Origin: Halorubrum ruber
GTDB lineage: Archaea; Halobacteriota; Halobacteria; Halobacteriales; Haloferacaceae
DNA length: 64,000 nt
Direction: 5' to 3'
NCBI RefSeq assembly: GCF_018228765.1
Contig: NZ_CP073695.1
Coordinates: forward strand, 2,046,001-2,110,000
The notes under the pieces are model-generated. The model worked only from the letters and a program-made list of their open reading frames with translations. It did no database searches and was not told the origin of the DNA. The translations under genes were made by a program, and so were the position numbers. Below, piece by piece: positions 53,268-62,416 of the stretch (the stretch's first letter is position 1; each line of letters opens with the position of its first letter).

Positions 53268-53486
53268 GGATGTCCGTTGTTAGGGGCTCCGTTCGCGCGT
53301 ACAAATACCCTTCGACGCGCGGGCTTCGGCACGCTCGACGGTCCTGCGCTCGACGCGCCGATCGACCGATCGGCGGGGTCGCGTCCGCGGCGGGAGATCG
53401 GCGCTCCGACCCTCCGATCCCCCGTCCCGCTACACAAGAGATAAGTGTGCCATCGCTAAGGGTGGTACAAGAGCAGACAGACGAAC

Positions 53487-54275
53487 ATGATAGATCCAGT
53501 TATCCTACAACAGGGGAGCGACTGGCGCGCACAGGCGGAGATCTTCGACGAGATCTTCTTCGTCTTCCTCGCGCTCGGTACCCTCGTCGGCACCATCGTC
53601 GTGTCGTACACGCTGTGGAACGTGTACAAGTACCGCGACGACGGAAACCGGTCGGACGAGGAGTTCGACGCGCCGGTGGTCGGCGAGCTCCCGACGGGAC
53701 AGGGCGGTCCGAAAGCGAAGAAGCTCTTCCTCTCGTTCGGGTTGAGCGCGATCGTCGTCATCAGCCTCGTCGTGTACGCGTACGGGCTCCTCCTCTACGT
53801 CGAGCAGGGACCGGACACCGGCGACGAAGGAGACATCGAGATCATGGTCGAAGGGTACCAGTACGGCTGGGCCTTCGAGTACCCGAACGGCCACACCGAA
53901 CGCGAGGAGCTGATCGTGCCGGCCGACCAGCGGATCGACCTCAACATCACGTCGAGAGACGTCTGGCACAACTTCGGCTCGTCGGACTTACGGATAAAGT
54001 CCGACGCCATCCCCGGAGACTACAGCGAGACGTGGTTCGCCGTGAGCTCCGAGGACGTCGAGGCACAAGGCGGGGAGGCGACCTACCGCGTCGAGTGCTT
54101 CGAGTTGTGCGGTGCGGGTCACTCCGCCATGAAGGGACAGATCACCGTCCTGCCGGAAGACGAGTGGGAAGAGTGGTACGCGAGTACGGGGAACAGCTCC
54201 GAGAGCGCCGGCAACAGCTCTAGCATCGCTGCGTCCGGCGTCGGAGCCGTCGCGCCCAGCGGGGTGAGCGCATGA
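53487..54275 (+). CDS. coxB: cytochrome c oxidase subunit II
   Basis: 262 residues. Two TM helices (about 22-45, 78-100), then a cupredoxin CuA domain outside: DVWHNFGSSDLR (His) and VECFELCGAGHSAMKGQITV (two Cys, His, Met). Transfers electrons, probably from halocyanin, to subunit I. Its stop overlaps the start of the next gene (ATGA), so they are one operon. Confidence 0.92.
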   Translation: MIDPVILQQGSDWRAQAEIFDEIFFVFLALGTLVGTIVVSYTLWNVYKYRDDGNRSDEEFDAPVVGELPTGQGGPKAKKLFLSFGLSAIVVISLVVYAYGLLLYVEQGPDTGDEGDIEIMVEGYQYGWAFEYPNGHTEREELIVPADQRIDLNITSRDVWHNFGSSDLRIKSDAIPGDYSETWFAVSSEDVEAQGGEATYRVECFELCGAGHSAMKGQITVLPEDEWEEWYASTGNSSESAGNSSSIAASGVGAVAPSGVSA

Positions 54276-56770
54276 GCGGACTCCCGCCGACGACCTCCGT
54301 CAAGCGCTGGTTCGTGACGACCAACCACAAGGACATCGGAATCCTCTACACGATCACCGCGCTGTTCTTCCTGCTGTTCGGCGGCGTGATGGCGCTGCTC
54401 ATCCGCCTGCAGCTGTGGGACCCGACGAGCCAGATACTCTCCGGCTTAGCGTACAACGAGGCCGTCACCGCCCACGGGCTGATAATGGTGTTCTGGTTCC
54501 TCTCGCCGTTCGCGTTCGGGTTCGCGAACTACTTCGTGCCGCTTCAGATCGGCGCGGACGACCTCGCGTTCCCGCGCCTTAACGCCTTATCGTACTGGCT
54601 GTACCTGGGCTCGGGCCTCCTGCTCGCGGTGAGCTTCTTCCAGGGCGGCACGCTCTCTGCGGGGTGGACGATATACGCCCCGCTCAACGTGCCGATGTAC
54701 ACGCCGAGCATCGGGTCGACCGGCGCGGTGCTCGCGCTCGCGATGTTCGTCACCGGCACCACGGCGTCGACGGTGAACTTCCTCACGTCCATCCACCACT
54801 CCCGCGCGGAAGGGATGGGGATCATGGACATGCCGATGTTCACCTGGTCGATGCTCGCGACCGTGTGGATGATGCTGTTCGCGTTCGCCGCCCTGCTCGC
54901 GGTGGGGCTCATCCTCGCAGCGGACCGCGTCCTCGGCAGCGTCTACTTCTCGGCGACCGAAGGCGGCTCCCTCCTGTGGGGCCATCTGTTCTGGTTCTTC
55001 GGGCACCCGGAGGTGTACATCGTCTTCTTCCCGGCGCTCGGCGTGATGCTGGAGCTGTTCCAGACGTTCTCCGGGCGGCGCCTCGTCGGCCGGAAGTGGG
55101 TGATCATCTCCATCTGTCTGATCTCCGTCCAGTCGTTCCTCGTGTGGATGCACCACATGTTCCTGACGACGATCAACCTGGAGATCAAGACGCTGATGAT
55201 GGCGACGACCATCGGTATCTCGTTACCGTTCGACCTCGTCGTCTTCGCGCTGATCTACACGCTGATCAAGGGGCGGATCCAGTTCACGACCCCGTTCCTG
55301 TTCGCGTTCGGCGCGCTCCTGCTCTTCATCCTCGGCGGGATCACGGGCGTCTTCCTCGGCGCCATCGTGCTCGACTACGAGTTCCGCGGCACCTACTGGG
55401 TGGTCGCGCACTTCCACTACGTGATGTTCGGCGGCGCAACGGCGCTGTTCGGCGGGGCCTACTACTGGTTCCCGAAGATCACGGGGAAGATGTACGACGA
55501 GTTCCTCGGGAAGCTCCACTTCGTGATCTTCTTCATCGGGTTCAACGCCGTCTACTTCTCGATGTTCCTCGGCTGGGAGACTCCCCGCCGGGTGTTCGAG
55601 TACAACCCCGAGTTCCAGATCTACCACCAGTTCGGGACGATCGGAGCCTTCGTGCTCGGATTCTCCTTCTTCATCATGTTCTACAACTTCGCGAAGTCCT
55701 ACGTCTCCGGCGAGCCCGCCGGCGACAACCCGTGGGACTACTCGCGGACCGCGGAGTGGGCGGTCTCCTCGCCCCCGCCGCTTGAGAACTGGCCCGACCG
55801 GCCCTCGTACGCGTCGGGCAAGCTGGAGTTCGTGAAAGACTACGTGCCGGACGGCGGGCCCGCGATGAAGACAGACGACAACGGCGACGTCGCCACCGAC
55901 GGCGGCGACAGCCACTCGGCGCACATCTCCGAGTACCCGTACTGGGACAAACACCCGAGCCACGCCAGCATCTGGCCGTTCGCGCTCTCCGTGGCGCTCG
56001 GCGTCACGCTGTTCGGCTTCTCCGGCTTCGCGGACGCGGTCACCGTCGAGTTGGGCGAGACGGCGATACAGAGCAGCGTCACCATCTCTAACGCGTTGTA
56101 CCCGACCGCGATCGTGGCCGGCCTCGTCGGGCTCCTCTACACCGGCGTGAAGTGGGGGCTTGAGGACTTCTACGCGCCGCCATCGGAGTTCGCCGAGCGG
56201 TGGCCGTTCAACGGCGTCGAGAAGGTGAAGCTGGGGATGTGGTTCTTCCTGGCCTCCGACGTGATCGTCTTCGGCGCGTTCCTCTCGGCGGCCATCTTCG
56301 TCCGCTACAACGCGGGCTGGATGACCTGGTCGCCGCTGACGGAGTCGCTGCCGGGGCTCATCAACACCTTCGTGCTGATCACGTCCTCGTTCACCGTGAT
56401 CCTCGCGCTGGTCGCGGCCCGCCGCGAGAGCCGACAGGGCCTCCTGGCGACGCTCGGCGCGACCATCCTGCTCGGGTTCACGTTCATGGCGATCAAGCTG
56501 TGGGAGTGGAACCACGAGATCTTCGACCGCGGCGTGACCATCTCCGCGAACGCCCACGGCGACCCGATCCAGGCGTCGATCTACTACGTCACGACCGGGC
56601 TCCACGGGATCCACGTGCTGCTCGGCTTAGTGATCGCCATCTTCCTGTTCGTCAGGGCGTACCAGGGTCACTACCTCGACGACGAGCGGCCGATCGAGTA
56701 CTTCGGCCTCTACTGGCACTTCGTGGACATCGTCTGGGTGTTCATCTTCCCGCTGTTCTACCTCTTCTGA
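54272..56770 (+). CDS. coxA: cytochrome c oxidase subunit I fused to subunit III
   Basis: 832 residues. Residues 1-540 are subunit I: HKDIGILY, AHGLIMVFW (heme a His), GHPEVYIV and MHHMF (CuB His), and HFHYVMFG (heme His pair). After a hydrophilic linker (TDDNGDVATDGGDSH region), residues ~600-832 are subunit III (VEKVKLGMWFFLASDVIVF to YWHFVDIVWVFIFPLFYL). Fusion of I and III is known from some archaea and bacteria. This is the proton-pumping terminal oxidase. Confidence 0.93.
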   Translation: MSGLPPTTSVKRWFVTTNHKDIGILYTITALFFLLFGGVMALLIRLQLWDPTSQILSGLAYNEAVTAHGLIMVFWFLSPFAFGFANYFVPLQIGADDLAFPRLNALSYWLYLGSGLLLAVSFFQGGTLSAGWTIYAPLNVPMYTPSIGSTGAVLALAMFVTGTTASTVNFLTSIHHSRAEGMGIMDMPMFTWSMLATVWMMLFAFAALLAVGLILAADRVLGSVYFSATEGGSLLWGHLFWFFGHPEVYIVFFPALGVMLELFQTFSGRRLVGRKWVIISICLISVQSFLVWMHHMFLTTINLEIKTLMMATTIGISLPFDLVVFALIYTLIKGRIQFTTPFLFAFGALLLFILGGITGVFLGAIVLDYEFRGTYWVVAHFHYVMFGGATALFGGAYYWFPKITGKMYDEFLGKLHFVIFFIGFNAVYFSMFLGWETPRRVFEYNPEFQIYHQFGTIGAFVLGFSFFIMFYNFAKSYVSGEPAGDNPWDYSRTAEWAVSSPPPLENWPDRPSYASGKLEFVKDYVPDGGPAMKTDDNGDVATDGGDSHSAHISEYPYWDKHPSHASIWPFALSVALGVTLFGFSGFADAVTVELGETAIQSSVTISNALYPTAIVAGLVGLLYTGVKWGLEDFYAPPSEFAERWPFNGVEKVKLGMWFFLASDVIVFGAFLSAAIFVRYNAGWMTWSPLTESLPGLINTFVLITSSFTVILALVAARRESRQGLLATLGATILLGFTFMAIKLWEWNHEIFDRGVTISANAHGDPIQASIYYVTTGLHGIHVLLGLVIAIFLFVRAYQGHYLDDERPIEYFGLYWHFVDIVWVFIFPLFYLF

Positions 56771-56785
56771 GGCGGTTCGCGGTTC

Positions 56786-56798
56786 GGTTTTCTTTTCG
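56786..56798 (+). terminator. T-rich terminator after the oxidase operon
   Basis: GGTTTTCTTTTCG, about 15 nt after the coxA stop, with two T4 runs; no convergent reading-through gene needs it. Confidence 0.45.
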
Positions 56799-56809
56799 GC
56801 TCTGTCGCC

Positions 56810-57349
56810 TCACTCGCTTTCCCCGATCGGCTCCGCGCACCACTGACAGAATTTGAACGTCGGGTCCGTCTCCTTCCCGCACTCCGGACAGCGCACGGTC
56901 CCGTCGCCGGCAGCCGCCCCCGCTGACGGCGCGTGCGGTTCCTCTGCCGTTCTCGCGGACGGCGCGTCTGGTTCCTCTGCCGTTCTCGCGGACGGCGCGT
57001 GCGGTTCCTCTGCCGTCCCGTGGTCGGCCGACTCCGTGCGGCCGGTCGCGCGCGCTGTCTCTCGCTCCCGCTCGTACGCTCGGTTGTTCCGGCGCGCGAC
57101 GACGTACGCGTCGATCACGCTGGCGCCGACGACCGCGGCGGCGGGGGCGACCTCTCGGACCGTCGGGGGGTCTCCGGCGAACGCGCCCGAGATCGCCGAC
57201 TCGGGAACGAACACGAACACCGCCGCGGTGACCGCCACGTACCAGCCGAGCGCCCGGGCCCATCGGCGGAGGTAGGCGTGACCGAGTCCGGAGACGACGA
57301 GCGCGAGCAGGGCGGCGAGCCAAGGCCGCCGGCGAGTGCGTTCAGCCAT
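56810..57349 (-). CDS. membrane protein with C-terminal zinc ribbon
   Basis: 179 residues from MAERTRRRPWLAALLALVVS. Two or three TM helices (14-25, 32-50, 70-90), a repeat-rich linker, then CPECGKETDPTFKFCQWCAE, a CxxC...CxxC zinc ribbon. The linker has three 11-residue units of the type AEEPHAPSART encoded by a 33-bp repeat. Zinc-ribbon membrane proteins of this type are common in haloarchaea, function unknown. Confidence 0.75.
   Translation of the reverse strand: MAERTRRRPWLAALLALVVSGLGHAYLRRWARALGWYVAVTAAVFVFVPESAISGAFAGDPPTVREVAPAAAVVGASVIDAYVVARRNNRAYERERETARATGRTESADHGTAEEPHAPSARTAEEPDAPSARTAEEPHAPSAGAAAGDGTVRCPECGKETDPTFKFCQWCAEPIGESE
56925..57023. repeat. 33-bp tandem repeat, 3 units
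   Basis: In-frame repeat in the linker of the zinc-ribbon membrane protein; units differ at one or two positions and the last diverges at its end. Confidence 0.85.
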
Positions 57350-57428
57350 GGGCGGCCGTAGGAGTTCCCGCCCCGATAAGCTACCCATCTCTCGGAGCGT
57401 TTATGTGCCGGACGCGCCGAACTGGGGT

Positions 57429-57572
57429 ATGTTCGGCGTTCCGCTCGGCGAGTTCCTCTACGGGGCCGCGTTCGCGGTGTTCGGCGTCGGGACCTGGGGG
57501 ATCGGGCTCGGCGTCGCGTACCTCCTATACCGGCGCTGGCGCGGCGACGGTCCGCGCGACAACGACGACTGA
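57429..57572 (+). CDS. single-TM small protein
   Basis: 47 residues, MFGVPLGEFLYGAAFAVFGV, one TM helix and a charged C-terminus RRWRGDGPRDNDD. A GCGTTTATG box (57397-57405) lies ~28 nt upstream, so leaderless. No family known; could be a small oxidase-associated subunit by position only. Confidence 0.6.
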   Translation: MFGVPLGEFLYGAAFAVFGVGTWGIGLGVAYLLYRRWRGDGPRDNDD

Positions 57573-57655
57573 GCGGCGACGCCCGGCGACGACTGAGCTG
57601 GCCCGTCGCGTTCCGGTTCGGCCACGCTTTTCACCTCGCTCGTCCGATCGCGAGT

Positions 57656-58648
57656 ATGACAGACACGGCGCTCGTCGTGGGCGGGACGCGATTCATCGGC
57701 CGCCACACCGTCGAGGAACTGCTGGCACACGACTACGAGGTCGCGATATTCAACCGCGGCAACCACGAGAACCCCTTCGCGGACGACGACCGCGTCACCC
57801 ACGTCGAGGGCGATCGGAAAGACGAGACCACGCTCCGCGCCGCGAAGCTGTCGGTCGAGCCCGACGTCGTGATCGACTGCGTCGCCTACCACCCGACCGA
57901 CGTGGAGACCGCGACCGAGATATTCGCCGACGTCGACGGCTACGTGTACATCTCGTCGGGCTCCAGCTACGCCGCCGAGGAGATCCCCAAGCGGGAGGGG
58001 GAGACGCCGCTGGAGCCGTGTACCGACGCGCAGGCGACCGACGACGCCCACGAGACGTACGGCAACCGGAAGGCCGAGGGCGACCGCGCGGTGTTCGCGG
58101 CCGCCGAGGAGGGCGTCACCGCGATGGCCGTCCGTCCGTGTATCGTCTACGGCCCGCACGACTACACGGAGCGGCTCGACTACTGGATCGACCGCGTGCT
58201 CACGCACGACCGCGTGGTCATCCCGGGCGACGGACAGAACCTCTGGCACCGGGCGTACGTCGAGGACGTCGCGAGCGCGCTGCGGGTCGTCGCCGAGCGA
58301 GGCGAGCCGGGCGCGGCGTACAACGTCGGCGACCGGCGCGCGCTCACGCTGCGGGAGACGCTGGAGACGATCGCCGACGTCGCGGGCGTCGACTGCGAGC
58401 TCGTCACGGCGAGCGACGACGCGCTCGCGGCCGGCGACCTCGAACCCGACGACTTCACCCTCTACCGGGAGTACCCGCACCTGCTCGACACGTGCGCGCT
58501 CGCCGACCTCGGCTGGGAGTCGACGCCGGTCGACGAGGCGATGGAACGGACCGTCGAGGAACACCGCGAGTCGGACCGCGACGGGAGCGAGTGGGACCCC
58601 GGCCGCGAGGCCGAGGAGCGCGTCATCGGCGTGAAAGAGACCCTCTGA
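57656..58648 (+). CDS. NAD-dependent epimerase/dehydratase (extended SDR)
   Basis: 330 residues. Rossmann start ALVVGGTRFIGRHTVEEL; YISSGSSYAAEE region and TYGNRKAEGDRA with Tyr-x-x-x-Lys catalytic pair; VRPCIVYGPHDYTERLDYW follows. Resembles the chloroplast-stem-loop-binding-protein/sugar-epimerase branch of SDRs. Substrate unknown; no sugar genes nearby. Confidence 0.85.
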   Translation: MTDTALVVGGTRFIGRHTVEELLAHDYEVAIFNRGNHENPFADDDRVTHVEGDRKDETTLRAAKLSVEPDVVIDCVAYHPTDVETATEIFADVDGYVYISSGSSYAAEEIPKREGETPLEPCTDAQATDDAHETYGNRKAEGDRAVFAAAEEGVTAMAVRPCIVYGPHDYTERLDYWIDRVLTHDRVVIPGDGQNLWHRAYVEDVASALRVVAERGEPGAAYNVGDRRALTLRETLETIADVAGVDCELVTASDDALAAGDLEPDDFTLYREYPHLLDTCALADLGWESTPVDEAMERTVEEHRESDRDGSEWDPGREAEERVIGVKETL

Positions 58649-58711
58649 GAGCGGAGACCGCGGCGACGACTGCGAGGAGGAGAGCCGCGGCGACGAGCGG
58701 ATCGAGCAGCG

Positions 58712-59461
58712 TCAGTACGCCGCGTCCCACCGCGTCGGCTTCCGGCGGTTCCCGCAGTCGCGACACTCCATCCGGTCCATCGTGTCGATCGCGACGTCCG
58801 TCCCCTCGCAGTTGCCACAGAGGTAGCCGTACCGGCGCTCGTGGTCCGGGTCGACGTACGCGACGTAGAACGGGGCCTGCGAGCCGCGGTCGCTCTCGTC
58901 GAACGCGACGTGGACCGTCTCGCCGTCCTCGGTCTGGTAGGTCGCCTCGGAGATGCCCCTCAGCCGGCCGACCTGTTTCCGGAACTCCCGCTCCGCGAAC
59001 GTCTCCCCGCCGATGTCGACGTCGCGCTCGCCGGCGAGTTCGTATCCCTCTCGCTCGTAGAACGCCGTGCCAGCCTCGTTGTCGGCGAGGACGCGCGCCT
59101 CGATGCGGTCGACGTCGGCGGAGCGCAGCGCGGACTCGACCCGTTCGAGGAGCGCGGAGCCGATCCCGGACCCCCTGTGGTCCGGGTGGACGTGGAGCCA
59201 GTCGATCTCGCCGACGCGCTCGCGACGCCCGACGACGTAGCTCTCCGCGAACCCGACGACGACCCCGTCCACGACGGCGACCGGGAACACCGCGTCGTCG
59301 TCCTCGACGTCGTCGCCAAGGTCGCCGGCGTCGTACCACTCCTCGACGGCCTCGTCCAACAGTTCCTCCTCGACCGCGTGTCCGTACGACGCCACGAGCG
59401 ATTCGCGGGCGACCGACCGGACCGCGTCGACGTCTGCGGCGGTTGCTTCGCGTAGGTCCAT
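58712..59461 (-). CDS. GNAT acetyltransferase fused to zinc-ribbon domain (possibly DUF5816)
   Basis: 249 residues from MDLREATAADVDAVRSVARE. Residues 1-165 are GNAT: DWLHVHPDHRGSGIGSALLE (acetyl-CoA loop RGSGIGSALL) and FYEREGYELAGERD. Residues 180-249 are a separate domain, QAPFYVAYVDPDHERRYGYL then CGNCEGTDVA and CRDCGNRRKPTRWD, with four Cys as a zinc ribbon. The second domain is known alone in haloarchaea (from memory DUF5816), so this is a fusion. Substrate unknown. Confidence 0.8.
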   Translation of the reverse strand: MDLREATAADVDAVRSVARESLVASYGHAVEEELLDEAVEEWYDAGDLGDDVEDDDAVFPVAVVDGVVVGFAESYVVGRRERVGEIDWLHVHPDHRGSGIGSALLERVESALRSADVDRIEARVLADNEAGTAFYEREGYELAGERDVDIGGETFAEREFRKQVGRLRGISEATYQTEDGETVHVAFDESDRGSQAPFYVAYVDPDHERRYGYLCGNCEGTDVAIDTMDRMECRDCGNRRKPTRWDAAY

Positions 59462-59657
59462 ACGTGCTGGTTTCGTCCCGAGTACAAAAAACTCGGCCGG
59501 GGGCCCGCCCCGTCGAGTCGCGTCGCTCCGCGTCGTCGAATTCGCGATACACGGCCGCGCGAACCGGTCACGGCTTCGGGGTCGACTCCGTGTCGAACCG
59601 GCGGAGGTCTCCGCTATCTCTCCCCTTTTCACCGCTTCTACCGTTTGGTAAAACGTA

Positions 59658-61145
59658 ATGAGCGACCTATCGATCGACGCGGCGTGGGACGAGCTCTACG
59701 TCGACGGCGAGTGGCGCGCGAGCGAGAGCGGCGAGACCATCGCCGTCGAGGACCCCTCGACGCGCGAGGCGGTGACCGAGGTGGCCTCGGGGACCGAGGC
59801 CGATGTGGACGCCGCCTACGAGGCCGCGGCCGAGGCGCAGGAGTCGTGGGGCGAGCAGCCGCCCGCCCGGAGGCAGGCGGTCGTCGAGCAGTTCCACGAG
59901 GCGCTCGACGCGCACAGCGAGGAGATAATCGAGCTGTTAGAGTACGAGGTCGGCGGCTCCGCCATCATGGGCGAGACGTCGATCCAGATCGCGTCCGATC
60001 ACGCGAGCGAGGCCGCGACGCTCCCGCGCCGGATGAAGGGCGAACACGCCGCCTCCAACATCCCCGGCAAGGAGAACCAGCTCCAGGTCGGGCCGAAGGG
60101 CGTCGTCACGGTGATCTCCCCGTGGAACTTCCCGCTGAACCTCTCGATGCGCGCCGTCGCGCCCGCCATCGCGGCCGGGAACTCGGTGGTGCTCAAGCCC
60201 TCGACGAACTCGCCGATCACCGGCGGGCTGCTGTTCGCGAAGCTGTTCGAGGAGACCGACCTCCCCGAGGGCGTCCTGAACGTCGTCACCGGCCGCGGCT
60301 CGGAGATCGGCGACCGCGTCGCGAGCCATCCCGAGAGCGACGTCGTCGCCTTCACGGGCTCGACGGAAGTGGGCAAGCACGTCGCGGGCCTCGCCGGCGA
60401 GAACCTCGCCGTCCCGGCGATGGAACTCGGCGGTAACAACGCGCACGTCGTCACCGCGGACGCCGACCTCGACCGCGCGCTCGACGCCGCCGCGTTCGGC
60501 TCCTTCGTCCACCAGGGGCAGGTGTGCATTTCGATCAACCGCCACGTCGTCCACGAGGACGTGTACGACGAGTACGTCGCCGGCCTCGTCGAGCGCGCCG
60601 AGTCGCTACCGACCGGGGGCGTCCACGACCCGGAGACGATCGTCGGGCCCATCATCGACGAGTCGCAGCGCGACGAGATGCTCGGCTACGTCGAGGAGAC
60701 GGTCGACGCGGGCGCGACGCTGGAGACCGGCGGCGAGACGGTCGCCGTCGACGGCGTCGACGACTCGCTCGTCGTCGCGCCGACCGTCCTCTCGGGCGTG
60801 ACGAACGATATGCCCGCCGCGGCGAACGAGCACTTCGGCCCGATCGCGCCCGTGATCCCGTTTTCCGACATCGACGAGGCGGTCGAGATCGCCAACGACA
60901 CCGAGTACGGGCTCTCCGGGGCGGTCCACTCCGGCGACCTCGCCACGGCGAAGGAGATCGCCGACCGCATGGAGACGGGCAACGTCCACATCAACGACCA
61001 GCCGATCAACGACGAGGCGCACGTCCCGTTCAGCGGGATCGGCGCCTCCGGCGTCGGCCACTACAACAGCGACGCGTTCCTCGACGAGATCACCGAGACC
61101 AAGTGGATCTCGATCCAGCACGAGCCGCGCGAGTACCCGTTCTGA
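59658..61145 (+). CDS. aldehyde dehydrogenase
   Basis: 495 residues. ISPWNFPLNLSMRAVAPAIA, FTGSTEVGKHVAGLAGENLA, the catalytic Glu in MELGGNNAHVV (~255) and catalytic Cys in HQGQVCISINR (~290). Full-length NAD(P)+-dependent enzyme; substrate specificity (benzaldehyde- or semialdehyde-like) not determinable. Followed by element copy 4. Confidence 0.92.
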   Translation: MSDLSIDAAWDELYVDGEWRASESGETIAVEDPSTREAVTEVASGTEADVDAAYEAAAEAQESWGEQPPARRQAVVEQFHEALDAHSEEIIELLEYEVGGSAIMGETSIQIASDHASEAATLPRRMKGEHAASNIPGKENQLQVGPKGVVTVISPWNFPLNLSMRAVAPAIAAGNSVVLKPSTNSPITGGLLFAKLFEETDLPEGVLNVVTGRGSEIGDRVASHPESDVVAFTGSTEVGKHVAGLAGENLAVPAMELGGNNAHVVTADADLDRALDAAAFGSFVHQGQVCISINRHVVHEDVYDEYVAGLVERAESLPTGGVHDPETIVGPIIDESQRDEMLGYVEETVDAGATLETGGETVAVDGVDDSLVVAPTVLSGVTNDMPAAANEHFGPIAPVIPFSDIDEAVEIANDTEYGLSGAVHSGDLATAKEIADRMETGNVHINDQPINDEAHVPFSGIGASGVGHYNSDAFLDEITETKWISIQHEPREYPF

Positions 61146-61373
61146 GCGGGTCGACGGGGTCGGAGTGAAGCGGTTTTGACGGCGAGGGCGGATCGAACCC
61201 CGCCGCCGGCGAAACGCGACCGAATCGGATGCCGACCGATCGTCGGAAGGCGACAGCGCGGATCTGTTGGAATGATTTGTCAGGGGTAGGTTCCCGCTGA
61301 AATGGCCGGCCGCTGAGCGCCGCTTCTTGACCGGTTGCGGGAGGAGTATCTCAGATCGGCTGCCGCGATGAAG

Positions 61374-61414
61374 TATTTAAATAGTCTTGAGCGACAGCGG
61401 CGATCGATTATAAA
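61374..61414 (+). promoter_or_regulatory. tandem TATA boxes of RNA copy 4
   Basis: TATTTAAAT at 61374-61382 and TTATAAA at 61408-61414. Confidence 0.6.
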
Positions 61415-61678
61415 TGCGGCTGCGGTCGGCGCGCCTGCGAGCGGCCGGAGCGAAGCGGAGGCCGCGAGCCAGTCCGCGAGGGACGCCGCGAACGCCCGAA
61501 GGGCGTGAGCGGCGAGGTTGGGGAGGCGTGAGGTGCGGTTGCCGTGCTGGGCGGGGCGGGACTCAAAGGGGCAGCCGCGAGGCCGACGTAGGCGACGCAA
61601 GCACTGGAAGGAGCGAACGAAGTGAGCGACTGAAGCGCGCAGCGAGCGTACGTCGGCCTCGCGGCTGGGGCTTTGGAG
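61404..61678 (+). ncRNA. putative structured RNA, copy 4
   Basis: P1 at 61441-61465 is GCGGCC/GGCCGC flanked by GA on both sides. P2 at 61485-61513 is GCCGC/GCGGC, GA/GA, ACGCCC/GGGCGT, GAA triloop. P3 joins 61562-61590 with 61649-61678: CTC/GAG, AAAG/CTTT, GGG/GGG loop, then 19 perfect pairs beginning CAGCCGCGAGGCCGACGTA. Compared with copy 1 the outer P3 pairs change from GGGCGTCG to GGCCGACG with matching changes on the other strand. No large extra hairpins inside P3; the simplest copy. Confidence 0.72.
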
Positions 61679-61960
61679 ACGTTCACCGCCGCAGCGTCGG
61701 TCACTTATAAATAGCCGACAGCAACACCGCGGTCCAGCTTATAAACAACCACGCCATCACACTGAGCGGCGTACTACACGTACTCCCGCGATCGCTCGCC
61801 GCTACCGCTCTACTGAGCGATTCGTGATCCACCCGCGTTGACCGGGACCTCGCTAGTTCGACTCGCTGTCTGCGGATCTCGACAGGACGAATAAAAGAGG
61901 CCGACGCGAAACGGAACGGAACGGAACGACGCGCTGCGACCGCGGAAGGGCAGTTCTCGA

Positions 61961-62236
61961 CTACGAGATGGAGTACGTCGCGGCCGCCATCAGTAGCATG
62001 GTGAGCGCGAGCGCGAGCCCCATCAGGTAGGTGAGCGAGCGATTCTCCCAGCGGAGGTGCTGGAAGTACGCGACGATGAGCAGCGTCTTGACCGACGCGA
62101 TCACCAGCGTTCCGACGATCGCCTGTGTGTACGTGAACTCGATGAACGACGTCTCGAAGAGCGCGAAGTTCAACGTCGCCGCGACGAGGAGGGCGACGTA
62201 GATCGCCGAATACAGTTTCACGGAGTCGTGCGCCAT
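61961..62236 (-). CDS. cytochrome c oxidase subunit IV (prokaryotic type)
   Basis: 91 residues from MAHDSVKLYSAIYVALLVAA. Three TM helices; FEFTYTQ-like segment FIEFTYTQAIVGTLVIASVK and AYFQHLRWENRSLTYLMGLA match the COX4_pro family. It probably completes the oxidase encoded 5-8 kb upstream. An upstream ATG/GTG four codons earlier is possible. Confidence 0.82.
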   Translation of the reverse strand: MAHDSVKLYSAIYVALLVAATLNFALFETSFIEFTYTQAIVGTLVIASVKTLLIVAYFQHLRWENRSLTYLMGLALALTMLLMAAATYSIS

Positions 62237-62416
62237 CTTACCTCCCACTTCGTCCCAGCGCTTAAAGAATTAACCATCGGGGGATCGCGCGCGCCGATGC
62301 CGATCGGGCCGCGCGCCGGCGCCGGGCGGGGCCGCGCCGACGTTTCGGATCCCGAAACGCCTATCCGCGCGACGGCCGGAACTGTGGCCGGTCGCAGTCC
62401 GCGATCGGGACCCCAC

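Larger units (their letters stand above)
61260..61825. mobile_element. MITE-like element, copy 4 (decayed ends)
   Basis: Core on plus strand. A degenerate left end, GGATCTGTTGGAAT at 61260-61273, matches 12 of 14 bases of the copy 1 end; the right end stops matching after CGCTACCGCTCTACTGA (61803-61822). The order of outer parts around the core equals copy 1 (reverse complement), not copy 2. No target duplication detectable. Confidence 0.75.
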
